Shown: one piece after another, positions 13,896-24,212 of the stretch
Position numbering within the stretch: position 1 is the stretch's first letter
How the letters are laid out: every line of letters starts with the position of its first letter
From: Paratinospora sagittata
Taxonomy: Eukaryota > Streptophyta > Magnoliopsida > Ranunculales > Menispermaceae
Assembly: GCA_035771175.1 (NCBI GenBank)
Contig: JAYMFD010001271.1
Span: forward strand, 3,286,001 to 3,350,000
DNA length: 64,000 nt
Direction: 5' to 3'
Translations under genes and position numbers: made by a program
Notes under the pieces: model-generated
What the model saw: the letters and a program-made list of their open reading frames with translations, nothing else
Told to the model about the DNA's origin: nothing
Database searches by the model: none

Positions 13896-15065
13896 CAGTA
13901 GCTACAATAGTCTACAAAGATCAAGCTCTAAGAACGAAGATATATCTTAATGCTAATGCATTAGTTTAATCTTAGGTGTGTAGGGTAGCCTCTCGATCAA
14001 TCTCAGCACGAAAACTCTCTAAATTGCAAATTGTTCAAAATCACTTGGATTTAGTATTTGATTTTAACAAAATATTTTCCGAAAGGTTTTAATCATAATT
14101 TCAAGGAGTTTCGAATGATTTAAAAGTGTTTTGAGACTAAGGAATGGTTCTTAAATGTCAAAATATTAATTTTTCCAATATCGGGCTATCCAGCACTTTG
14201 CCAAAATTTTTCAAAAGGCAATAGCGCACTATCAGTGTTGATAGCACGTTGATAGGGTTGAATAATCAAAAATATATTTTTCGTGAAAATTGCCTACAGC
14301 GCGCTATCCCTTCTGATAACTCGCTATAGAGCAGTTGCCGTGATCTTTCGATTTTTAGTAAAATGGGCAATAGCGTGCTATAGGCCTTGATTTCACGCTA
14401 GCGGATAGTCTGAAAAATTCGAGCTCTCGAATTTGTGTATATCGACCTAGAATAGTCCGCTATCCGTCATTACAGAGCATGATACACAACCCAATAGCAT
14501 GCTATCCTCGTCAGTGATAGAAATCTCAAAATTCTAATGAGAAAAACGAGGGCACTTTCCTTTGCTTGATTTTTCTTTATCATGCACAGTTTTGCTTGGG
14601 AATCGTTGCTGAAACATTCTCTCATAACACCTGGATGATTCCTAGTGTGTCGCAGAGGCAAAACAACTTTATATTAAACAACGTTTTGAATTCAAATCAT
14701 TTCGTACTCTCTTGCCCTTTAACCTGTAACTGCTAATTTAATAAAAACACTCATTCTCTAATTTTCAAAGATACAACACACACGATTTTGGCAAGTTAGA
14801 TTGAGCTTTCCAAAGAGTATTTCAAAAGAAGAAGGTCGTGATTCTTGCATTTCCAATAAAAGCTTCGACATGAATCAAAGTTGCAAACTGTCTTGAAAAT
14901 AAGCTCATTGTTTAGCAAGTTCTCCATTTTATTGCTTTTGTGCTGAGATTTTCAGAAGCTATCCATTGTTTTTAATTGTAGGTATATGAAGTGTTCTCAG
15001 TAAGAGAACACGTCACCTATATTCTTTCCCTGAGTGCTACAACTAATCATCAAAAACACATCAAA
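13896..15065. repeat. Satellite monomer M13 (1170 bp), displaced copy of M6
   Basis: Matches M6 at an offset of 8076 bp, including marks absent from M9 (TTTTTCGTGAAAATTG near 14277, TTGATTTCACGCTAGC near 14386). The matching tract starts in M12 (about 13510) and runs into M14 (about 15200). Confidence 0.93.
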
Positions 15066-16216
15066 CAGTAGCTTTCAAAGTATACAAAGATCAAGCTCTA
15101 AGAACGAAGACATATCTTAATGCTAATGTATTTGTTTGATCTTAGGTGTGTAGGGTAACCTCTCGATCAATCTCAGCACGAAATTTCTCTAAATTGCAAA
15201 GTCTTCAAAATCACTTGGATTTAGTATTTGATTTTGACAAAATATTTTCCGAAAGGTTTTAATCATAAATTCAATGAGTTTCGAGACTACGGAATGGTTC
15301 TTAAATGTTAAAATATTAATTTTTCCAAAATCGGGCTATCCAGCACATTGCCAAAAATTTTCAAAAGGCAATAGCGCACTATTAGTGTTGATAGCACGCT
15401 GATATGGTTGAATAATCAAAAATACATTTTTTCTTGAAAATTGCCTACAGCGCGCTATCCCTTCTGATAACTCGCTATAGAGCAGTTGTCGTGATCTTTC
15501 GATTTTTAGTAAAACGGGCAATAGCATGCTATAGGCCTTGATTGCACACTATCGAATAGTCCAAGAAAATGGAGCTCTCTGGTTTGTGTATATCGAGCTG
15601 CAATAGTCCGCTATCCGTCATTAGAGAGCATGATACATAACCCAATAGCATGCTATAGACGTTAGAGTTAGAAATCTCACAATTCTAATGAGAAAAACTT
15701 GGGCGCTTTCCCTTGCTCGATTTTCCTATTCCAGTCACAATTTTGACTAGGAATCATAGCTCAAACATTCTCCCCTAACACCTGGATGATTCCCAGTGTG
15801 TCGCACGGGCAAAACAACTTTATATTAAACAACGTTTTGAATTTAAATCATTTCGTACTCTCTTGCTTTTTAACCTGCAACTGCTAGTTTAATAAAAACA
15901 CTGATTCTCTAATTTTCAAAGATACAACACACACGATTTTGGCAAGTTAGATTGAGATTTTTAAAGAGTATTTCAAAAGAAGAAAGTCGTGATTCTTGCA
16001 TTGCCAATAAAAGTATCGACCTTAATCAAAATTGCAAACTATCTTGAAGATAACCTCATTGTTTACCAAGTTCTTAATTTTATCCCTTTTGTGCTGAGAT
16101 TTTCAGAAGCTGTCCATTGTTTGAAACTGTAGGTATATGAAGTGTTCTCAGTAAGAGAACGCGTCACCTATATTCTTTCTCTGAGTGCTACAACTAATCG
16201 TCAAGAACACATCAAA
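15066..16216. repeat. Satellite monomer M14 (1151 bp), A/B transition monomer
   Basis: The 5' end belongs to the M7 type; the rest belongs to the 1150-bp B type also seen at 18113, 22331 and 24213, with the 20-bp deletion TTTC/GAGACTACGG and CACATTGCCAAAA. The boundary between higher-order repeats A and B lies between about 15205 and 15270. Confidence 0.88.
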
Positions 16217-16382
16217 CAATAGGTAGTCCTGAAGATAACCTCATTTTATCCCTTTTGTGCTGAGATTTTCGGAAGCTATCCATTGTTTTAGACTGTAGGT
16301 ATATGAAGTGTTCTCAGTAAGAGTGTACGTCACCTATATTCTTTGTCTGAGTACTACAACTAATCATCAAGAACACATCAAA
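16217..16382. repeat. Mini-monomer M15 (166 bp, about 1000 bp deleted)
   Basis: Keeps only the first about 15 bp of a monomer, joined to the last about 150 bp (CTGAAGATAACCTC onward). The hairpin is damaged: the right arm reads GAGTGTAC instead of GAGAACAC (16321). The same signature recurs at 19372, 23590 and 25472, spaced 3051, 4218 and 1882. Confidence 0.93.
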
Positions 16383-17551
16383 CAATAGCTTTCAAAGTCT
16401 ACAAAGATCAAGCTCTAAGAACGAAGACATATCTCAATGCTAATGCATTATTGTGATCTTACGTGTGTAGGGTAATCTCTCGATCAATCCTAGCACGAAA
16501 ACTCTCTAAATAGCAAAGTCTTCAAAATCACTTGGATTTAGTATTTGATTTTGACAAAATATTTTTCGAAAGGTTTTAATCATAATTTCAAGGAGTTTCA
16601 AATGATTTAAAAGTGTTTTGAGACTAAGGAATGGTTCTTAAGTGTTAAAATATTAATTTTTCCAAAATCGGGTTGTCCAGCACTTTGCCAAAATTTTTCA
16701 AAAGGCAATAGCGTACTATCAGTGTTGATAGCACGCTGATAGGGTTCAATAATCAAAAATATATTTTTCTTGAAAATTGCCTACAGCGCGCTATCCCGTC
16801 TGATAACTAGCTATAGAGCAGTTGCCGTTGTCTTTTGATTTTTAGTAAAATGGGCAATAGCGTGCTAAAGGCCTTGATTGCAATGTATCGGAAAGTCTGA
16901 AAAACTTTAGCTCTTGGGTTTGTGTACATCGACCTGCAATAGTCCGCTAATCGTCATTGGAGAGCACGATACGCAACCCAATAGCATGCTATCCAGGTTA
17001 GAGTTATAAATCTCAAAATTTCTAATGAGAAATACGTGGGCCCTTTCCCTTGCTCGATTTTTCTATTCCTTGCACAGTTTTGACTGGGAATCGTAGCTGA
17101 AACATTCTCCCCTAACACCTGGATGATTCCCAGTGTGTCGCACGGGCAAAACAACTTTATATTAAATAACGTTTTGAATTCAAATCATTTCGTAATCTCT
17201 TGCTCTTTAACCTGCAACTGCCTATTTAATAAAACACTCATTTTCTAATTTTCAAAGATACAACACACACGATTTTTGCAAGTTAGCCTGAGCTTTCCAA
17301 AAGGTATTTCAAAAGAAGAAAGTCGTTATTTTTGCATTGCCAATAAAGTCATCGACCTGAATCAAAATTGCAAACAATCTTGAAGAGAACCTCATTGTTT
17401 AGCAATTCTTCATTTCATCCCTTTTGTGCTGAGATTTTCAGAAGCTATCCATCGTTTTAATCTGTAGGTATATGAAGTGTTCTCAGTAAGAGAACACGTC
17501 ACCTATACTTTTTCTCTGAGTGCTACAACTAATCATCAAGAACACATCAAA
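16383..17551. repeat. Satellite monomer M16 (1169 bp), chimera of M20-type and M21-type
   Basis: The 5' half reads like M20 and M28 (TTACGTGTGTAGGGTAATC, CCTAGCACG, GGTTGTCCAGC, GCAATGTATCG). The 3' half reads like M21 and M29 (CATTCTCCCCTAAC, ATTAAATAACG, TTAGCCTGAGC). The switch lies between about 17035 and 17100. A crossover here explains why U1 is one monomer shorter than U2. Confidence 0.85.
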
Positions 17552-18112
17552 CAATATCTTTCAAAGTCTACAAAGATCAAGCTCTAAGAACGAAGACTTA
17601 TCTCAATGCTAATGCAGTAGTTTGACCTTAGGTGTGTAGGGTAACCTCTCGATCAATCTCAGCACGAAAACTCTCTAAATTGCAAAGTCTTCAAAATCAC
17701 TTGGATTTAGTATTTGATTTCGACAAAATATTTTTCGAAAGGTTTTAATCATAATTTCAAGGAGTTTCGAATGATTTAAAAGTGTTTTGAGACTAAGGAA
17801 TGGTTCTTAAGTGTTAAAATATTAATTTTTCCAAAATCGGGGTGTCCAGCACTTTGCCAAAGAGTATTTCAAAAGAAGAAAGTCGTGATTCATGCATTGC
17901 CAATAAAAGCATCGACCTTAATTAAAATTGCAAACTGCCTTGAACATAACATCATTGTTTAGCAAGTTCTTCATTTTATCCCTTTTGTGCTGATATTTTT
18001 AGAAGCTATCCATTATTTTAAACTGTAGGTATATGAAGTGTTCTCAGTAAGAAAACACGTCACCTATATTCATTCTCTGAGTGCTACAACTAATCATGTA
18101 GAACACGTCAAA
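17552..18112. repeat. Deleted monomer M17 (561 bp)
   Basis: Full text up to CAGCACTTTGCC, then direct fusion to AAAGAGTATTTC from the 3' part, removing about 610 bp including most of the palindromic-box core. The junction is at about 17853-17865, with CCAAA present at both parent sites. The identical junction occurs in M22 and M25. Confidence 0.95.
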
Positions 18113-19262
18113 CAATAGCTATCAAAGATTACAAAGATCAAGCTTTAAGAACGAATACATATCTCAATGCTAATGCGTTAGTTTGATCTTAGGTGTGTAG
18201 GGTAACCTCTCGCTCAATCTCAGCACGAAAACTCTCAAAATTGCAAAGTCTTCAAAATCACTTGGATTTAGTATTTGATTTTGACAAAATATTTTCTGAA
18301 AGGTTTTAATCATAATTTCAATGAGTTTCGAGACTACGGAATGGTTTTTAAGTGTTAAAATATTAATTTTTCCAAAATCGGGCTATCCAGCACATTGCCA
18401 AAATTTTTCAAAAGGCAATAGCTCACTATCAGTTTTGATAGCACGCTGATATGGTTGAATAATCAAAAACACATTTTTCTTGAAAATTGCCTACAGCGCG
18501 CTATCCCTTCTGATAACTCGCTATAGACCAGTTGTCGTGATCTTTCGATTTTTAGTAAAATGGGCAATAGCATGCTATAGGCCTTGATTGCACACTATCG
18601 AAAAGTCCAAGAAAATGGAGCTCTCTGGTTTGTGTATATCGAGCTGCAATAGTCCGCTATCCGTCATTAGAGAGCATGATACATAACCCAAAAGCATGCA
18701 ATAGACGTTAGAGTTAGAAATCTCACAATTCTAATGAGAAAAACTTGGGCCCTTTCCCTTGCTCGATTTTCCTATTCCAGTCACAATTTTGACTAGGAAT
18801 CGTAGCTGAAACATTCTCCCCTAACACCTGGATGATTCCCAGTGTGTCGCACGGGCAAAACAACTTTATATTAAACAACGTTTTGGATTCAAATCATTTC
18901 GTACTCTCTTGCTCTTTAACCTGCAACTGCTAATTTAATAAAAACACTGATTCTCTAATTTTCAAAGATACAACACACACGATTTTGGCAAGTTAGATTG
19001 AGCTTTTCAAAGAGTTTTTCAAAAGAAGAAAGTCGTGATTCTTGCATTGCCAATAAAAGCATCGACCTTAATCAAAATTGCAAACTGTCTTGAAGATAAC
19101 TTTATTGTTTACCAAGTTCTTCATTTTAGCCCTTTTGTGCTGAGATTTTCAGAAGCTGTCCATTGTTTGAAACTGTAGGTATATGAAGTGTTCTCAGTAA
19201 GAGAACACGTCACCTATATTCTTTCTCTGAGTGCTACAACTAATCATCAAGAACACATCAAA
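18113..19262. repeat. Satellite monomer M18 (1150 bp B-type)
   Basis: Starts CAATAGCTATCAAAGATTACAAAG and carries the 20-bp deletion near 18327, CACATTGCC, and CTATTCCAGTCACAATTTTG in place of CTATTCCTTGCACAGTTTTG. Confidence 0.92.
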
Positions 19263-19433
19263 CAATAGCTATAATAGTCTTGAAGATAACCTCATTTTAT
19301 CCCATTTGTGCTGAGATTTTCGGAAGCTATCCATAGTTTTAGACTGTAGGTATATGAAGTGTTCTCAGTAAGAGTGTACGTCACCTATATTCTTTGTCTG
19401 AGTGCTACAACTAATCATCAAGAACACATTAAA
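19263..19433. repeat. Mini-monomer M19 (171 bp)
   Basis: CAATAGCTATAATAGTCT is joined straight to TGAAGATAACC; the parent sites share GTCT at the junction. The broken hairpin right arm GAGTGTAC is at 19372. Confidence 0.93.
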
Positions 19434-20601
19434 CAATAGCTTTCAAAGTCTACAAAGATCAAGCTCTAAGAACGAAGACATATCTCAATGCTAATGCATT
19501 AGTTTCATCTTACGTGTGTAGGGTAATCTCTTGATCAATCCTAGCACGAAAACTCTCTAAATAGCAAAGTCTTCAAAATCACTTGGATTTAGTATTTGAT
19601 TTTGACAAAATATTTTTCGAAAGGTTTTAATCATAATTTCGAGGAGCTTCGAATGATTTAAAAGTGTTTTGAGACAAAGGAATGGTTCTTAAGTGGTAAA
19701 ATATTAATTTTTCCAAAATCGGGTTGTCCAGCACTTTGCCAAAATTTTTCAAAAGGCAATAGCGTTCTATCAGTGTTGATAGCACGCTGATAGGGTTCAA
19801 TAATCAAAAATATATTTTTCTTAAAAATTGCCTACAGCGCGCTATCCCTTCTGATAACTCGCTATAGAGCAGTTGCCGTTGTCTTTCGATTTTTAGTAAA
19901 ATGGGCAATAGCGTGCTAAAGGCCTTGATTGCAATGTATCGTAAAGTCTGAAAAACTTTAGCTCTTGGGTTTGTGTACATCGACCTGCAATAGTCCGCTA
20001 TTCGTCATTGGAGAGCACGATACGCAACCCAATAGCATGCTATCCAGGTCAGAGTTAGAAATCTCAAATTTCTAATGAGAAATACGTGGGCCCTTTCCTT
20101 TGCTCGATTTTTCTATTCCTTGCACAGTTTTGACTGGGAATTGTAGCTGAAACATTTCCACTAACACCTGGATAACTCCCATTGTGTCGCACGATCAAAA
20201 CAACTTTATATTAAACCATGTTTTGAATTCAAATCATTTCCTACTCTCTTGCTCTTTAACCTGCAACAGCTAATTTAATAAAACACTCATTCTGTAATTT
20301 CCAAAGATACAACACACACGATTTTTGCAAGTTAGATTGAGCTTTCCAAAGAGTATTTCAAAAGAAGAAGGTCGTGATTCTTGCATATCCAATAAAAGCT
20401 TCAACATGAATCAAAATTGCAAACTGTCTTGAAAATAAGCTCATTGTTTAGCAAGTTCTTCTTTTTATTGCTTTTGTGCGGAGATTTTCAGAAGCTATCC
20501 ATTGTTTTAAACTGTAGGTATATGAAGTGTTCTCAGTAAGAGAACACGTCACCTATATTCTTTCTCTAAGTGCTACAACTAATCACCAAAAACACATCAA
20601 A
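19434..20601. repeat. Satellite monomer M20 (1168 bp)
   Basis: First full monomer of U2, with TTTCATCTTACGTG, CTTGATCAATCCTAGC and GCAATGTATCG. Its 5' part is the partner of the M25 chimera. M28 is its counterpart in U4. Confidence 0.92.
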
Positions 20602-21769
20602 CAGTAGCTTTCAAAGTCTACGAAGATCAAACTCTAAGAACGAATACATATCTTAATGCTAATGCATTAGTTTGATCTTAGGTGTGTAGGGTAACCTCTC
20701 GATCAATCTCAGCACGAAAACTCTCTAAATTGCAAAGTCTTCAAAATCACTTGGATTTAGTATTTGATTTCGACAAAATATTTTCCGAAAGGTTTTAATC
20801 ATAATTTCAAGAAGTTTCGAATGATTTAAAAGTGTTTTGAGACTAAGGAATGGTTCTTAAGTGTTAAAATATTAATTTTTCCAAAATCGGCCTACACAGC
20901 ACTTTGCCAAAATTTTTCAAAAGGCAATAGCGCACTATCAGTGTTGATAGCACGCTGATGGGGTTGACTAATGAAAAACAAATTTTTCTTGAAAATTGCC
21001 TACAACGCGCTATCCCTTCTGATAACTCGCTATAGAGCAGTTGCCGTGATCTTTCGAATTTTAGTAAAATGGGCAATAGCGTGCTATAGGCCTTGATTGC
21101 ACGCAATCGGAAAGTTTGAAAAACTCGAACTCGTGGGTTTGTGTATATCGACCTGCAATAGTCCTTAATCCGTCATTAGAGAGCATGATACACAACCCAA
21201 TAGCATGCTATCCTGGTAAGAGCTAGTAATCTCAAATTTCTATTGAGAAAAACGAGGGCCCTTTCCATTGCTCGATTTTTCTATTCCTTGCACAGTTTTG
21301 ACTAGGAATCGTAGCTGAAACATTCTCCCCTAACACCTGGATGATTCCCAGTGTGTCGCACGGGCAAAACAACTTTATATTAAATAACGTTTTGAATTCA
21401 AATCGTTTCGTAATGTCTTGCTCTTTAACCTGCAACTGCTTATTTAATAAAACACTCATTTTCTAATTTTCAAAGATACAACACACACGATTTTTGCAAG
21501 TTAGCCTGAGCTTTCCAAAAGGTATTTCAAAAGAAGAAAGTCGTTATTTTTGCATTGCCAATAAAAGCATCGACCTGAATCAAAATTGCAAACTATCTTG
21601 AAGAGAACCTCATTGTTTAGCAATTCTTCATTTCATCCCTTTTGTGCTGAGATTTTCAGAAGCTATCCATCGTTTTAATCTGTAGGTATATGAAGTGTTC
21701 TCAGTAAGAGAACACGTCACCTATACTTTTTCTCTGAGTGCTACAACTAATCATCAAGAACACATCAAA
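20602..21769. repeat. Satellite monomer M21 (1168 bp)
   Basis: Second full monomer of U2, starting CAGTAGCTTT. It has GGCCTACACAGCAC near 20889, and ATTAAATAACG and TTAGCCTGAGC in the 3' part. M29 is the equivalent in U4. Confidence 0.92.
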
Positions 21770-22330
21770 CAATATCTTTCAAAGTCTACAAAGATCAAGC
21801 TCTAAGAACGAAGACTTATCTCAATGCTAATGCATTAGTTTGATCTTAGGTGTCTAGGGTAACCTCTCGATCAATCTCAGCAGGAAACCTCTCTAAATTG
21901 CAAAGTCTTCAAAATCACTTGGATTTAGTATTTGATTTCGACAAAATATTTTTCGAAAGGTTTTAATCATAATTTCAAGGAGTTTCGAATGATTTAAAAG
22001 TGTTTTGAGACTAAGGAATGGTTCTTAAGTGTTAAAATATTAATTTTTCTAAAATCGGGCTGTCCAGCACTTTGCCAAAGAGTATTTCAAAAGAAGAAAG
22101 TCGTGATTCATGCATTGCCAATAAAAGCATCGACCTTAATCAAAATTGCAAACTGTCTTGAAGATAACATCATTGTTTAGCAAGTTCTTCATTTTATCTC
22201 TTTTGTGCTGAGATTTTCAGAAGCTATCTATTGTTTTAAACTGTAGGTATATGAAGTGTTCTCAGTAAGAAAACACGTCACCTATATTCTTTCTCTGAAT
22301 GCTACAACTAATCATGAAGAACACGTCAAA
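21770..22330. repeat. Deleted monomer M22 (561 bp)
   Basis: Same internal fusion TTTGCCAAAGAGTATTTC (22071) as M17 and M25, so the deletion happened once before the unit was amplified. Confidence 0.95.
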
Positions 22331-23480
22331 CAATAGCTATCAAAGATTACAAAGATCAAGCTTTAAGAATGAATACATATCTCAATGCTAATGCGTTAGT
22401 TTGATCTTAGGTGTGTAGGGTAACCTCTCGCTCAATCTCAGCACGAAAACTCTCCAAATTGCAAAGTCTTAAAAATCACTTTGATTTAGTATTTGATTTT
22501 GACAAAATATTTTCTGAAAGGTTTTAATCTTAATTTCAATGAGTTTCGAGACTACGGAATGGTTCTTAAGTGTTAAAATATTAATTTTTCCAAAATCGGG
22601 CTATCCAGCACATTGCCAAAAATTTTCAAAAGGCAATAGCGCACTATCAGGGTTGATAGCACGCTGATATGGTTGAATAATCAAAAATACATTTTTCTTG
22701 AAAATTGCCTACAGCGCGCTATCCCTTCTGATAACTCGGTAAAGAGCAGTTGTCGTGATCTTTCGATTTTTAGTAAAATGGGCAATAGCATGCTATAGGC
22801 TTTGATTGCACACTATGGAAAAGTCCAAGAAAATGGAGCTCTCTGGTTTGTGTATATCGAGCTGCAATAGTCCGCTATTCGTCATTAGAGAGCATGATAC
22901 ATAACCCAATAGCATGCTATAGACGTTAGAGTTAGAAATCTCACAATTCTAATGAGAAAAACTTGGGCCCTTTCCCTTGCTCGATTTTCCTATTCCAGTC
23001 ACAATTTTGACTAGGAATCATAGCTGAAACATTCTCCCCTAACACCTGGATGATTCCCAGTGTGTCGTACGGGCAAAACAACTTTATATTAAACAACGTT
23101 TTGAATTCAAATCATTTCGTACTCTCTTACTCTTTAACCTGCAACTGCTAATTTAATAAAAACACTGATTCTCTAATTTTCAAAGATACAACACACACGA
23201 TTTTGGCAAGTTAGATTGAGCTTTTGAAAGAGTATTTCAAAAGAAGAAAGTCGTGATTCTTGCATTGCCAATAAGAACATCGACCTGAATCAAAATTGCA
23301 AATAGTCTTGAAGATAACCTCATTGTTTACCAAGTTCTTCATTTTATCCCTTTTGTGCTGAGATTTTCAAAAGCTGTCCATTGTTTGAAACTGTATGTAT
23401 ATGAAGTGTTCTCAGTAAGAGAACACGTCACCTATATTCTTTCTCTGAGTGCTACAACTAATCATCAAGAACACATCAAA
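22331..23480. repeat. Satellite monomer M23 (1150 bp B-type)
   Basis: Near-identical to M26 (24213-25362), sharing private differences such as CTCGGTAAAGAGC and GTGTGTCGTACGGG. This indicates a duplication younger than the U1/U2 split. Confidence 0.92.
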
Positions 23481-23651
23481 CAATAACTCTAATAGTCTTG
23501 AAGATAACCTCATTTTATCCCATTTGTGCGGAGATTTTCGGAAGCTATCCATTGTTTTAGACTGTAGGTATATGAAGTGTTCTCAGTAAGAGTGTACGTC
23601 ACCTATATTCTTTGTCTGAGTGCTACAACTAATCATCAAGAACACATTAAA
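23481..23651. repeat. Mini-monomer M24 (171 bp)
   Basis: Same fusion as M19, here as CAATAACTCTAATAGTCTTG. Shares CCCATTTGTGCGGAG with M27. Confidence 0.92.
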
Positions 23652-24212
23652 CAATAGCTTTCAAAGTCTACAAAGATCAAGCTCTAAGAACGAAGACATA
23701 TCTCAATGCTAATGCATTAGTTTCATCTTACGTGTGTAGGGTAATCTCTTGATCAATCCTAGCACGAAAACTCTCTAAATTGCAAAGTCTTCAAAATCAC
23801 TTGGATTTAGTATTTGATTTCGACAAAATATTTTTCGAAAGGTTTTAATCATAATTTCAAGGAGTTTCGAATGATTTAAAAGTGTTTTGAGACTAAGGAA
23901 TGGTTCTTAAGTGTTAAAATATTAATTTTTCCAAAATCGGGCTGTCCAGCACTTTGCCAAAGAGTATTTCAAAAGAAGAAAGTCGTGATTCATGCATTGC
24001 CAATAAAAGCATCGACCTTAATCAAAATTGCAAACTGTCTTGAAGATAACATCATTGTTTAGCAAGTTCTTCATTTTATCCCTTTTGTGCTGAGATTTTC
24101 AGAAGCTATCTATTGTTTTAAACTGTAGGTATATGAAGTGTTCTCAGTAAGAAAACACGTCACCTATATTCTTTCTCTGAATGCTACAACTAATCATGAA
24201 GAACACGTCAAA
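23652..24212. repeat. Deleted monomer M25 (561 bp), crossover chimera
   Basis: The 5' about 125 bp is M20-type (TTTCATCTTACGTG, CTTGATCAATCCTAGC). After CTCTCTAAAT it is M22-type (ATTGCAAAG, GATTTCGACAAAATATTTTTCG, then the deletion junction). The switch lies within about 23771-23782, pinpointing the exchange that removed two monomers. Confidence 0.9.

Larger units (their letters stand above)
15066..18112. repeat. Higher-order repeat B, unit U1 (about 3047 bp: M14 1151 + M15 166 + M16 1169 + M17 561)
   Basis: The first of four units built from the same kinds of parts. The first about 140 bp of M14 is still M7-like (AAGTATACAAAG, ACGAAATTTCTC). The B-type marker, a 20-bp deletion giving TTTCGAGACTACGG near 15277, follows. 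U1 has one full monomer (M16) between mini-monomer and deleted monomer, one fewer than U2. Confidence 0.92.
18113..22330. repeat. Higher-order repeat B, unit U2 (4218 bp: M18 1150 + M19 171 + M20 1168 + M21 1168 + M22 561)
   Basis: The longest unit, with two full monomers. Marker pairs 17853/22071 (deletion junction), 17161/21379 (ATTAAATAACG) and 19372/23590 (broken hairpin) are all exactly 4218 bp apart, so 4218 is the reference period of this repeat. Confidence 0.95.
22331..24212. repeat. Higher-order repeat B, unit U3 (1882 bp: M23 1150 + M24 171 + M25 561)
   Basis: Contracted unit with no full monomer between mini-monomer and deleted monomer. It is 2336 bp shorter than U2, exactly the length of M20+M21. 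Markers at 22071/23953 and 23590/25472 are 1882 bp apart. Confidence 0.95.

Noticed and set aside
6394..14661. Repeated 63-residue minus-strand frames at 6394, 9847, 13300 and 14470
   Set aside because: They recur only because the DNA repeats. The frame is closed in other monomers by single differences, and there is no domain or start context. Not genes.
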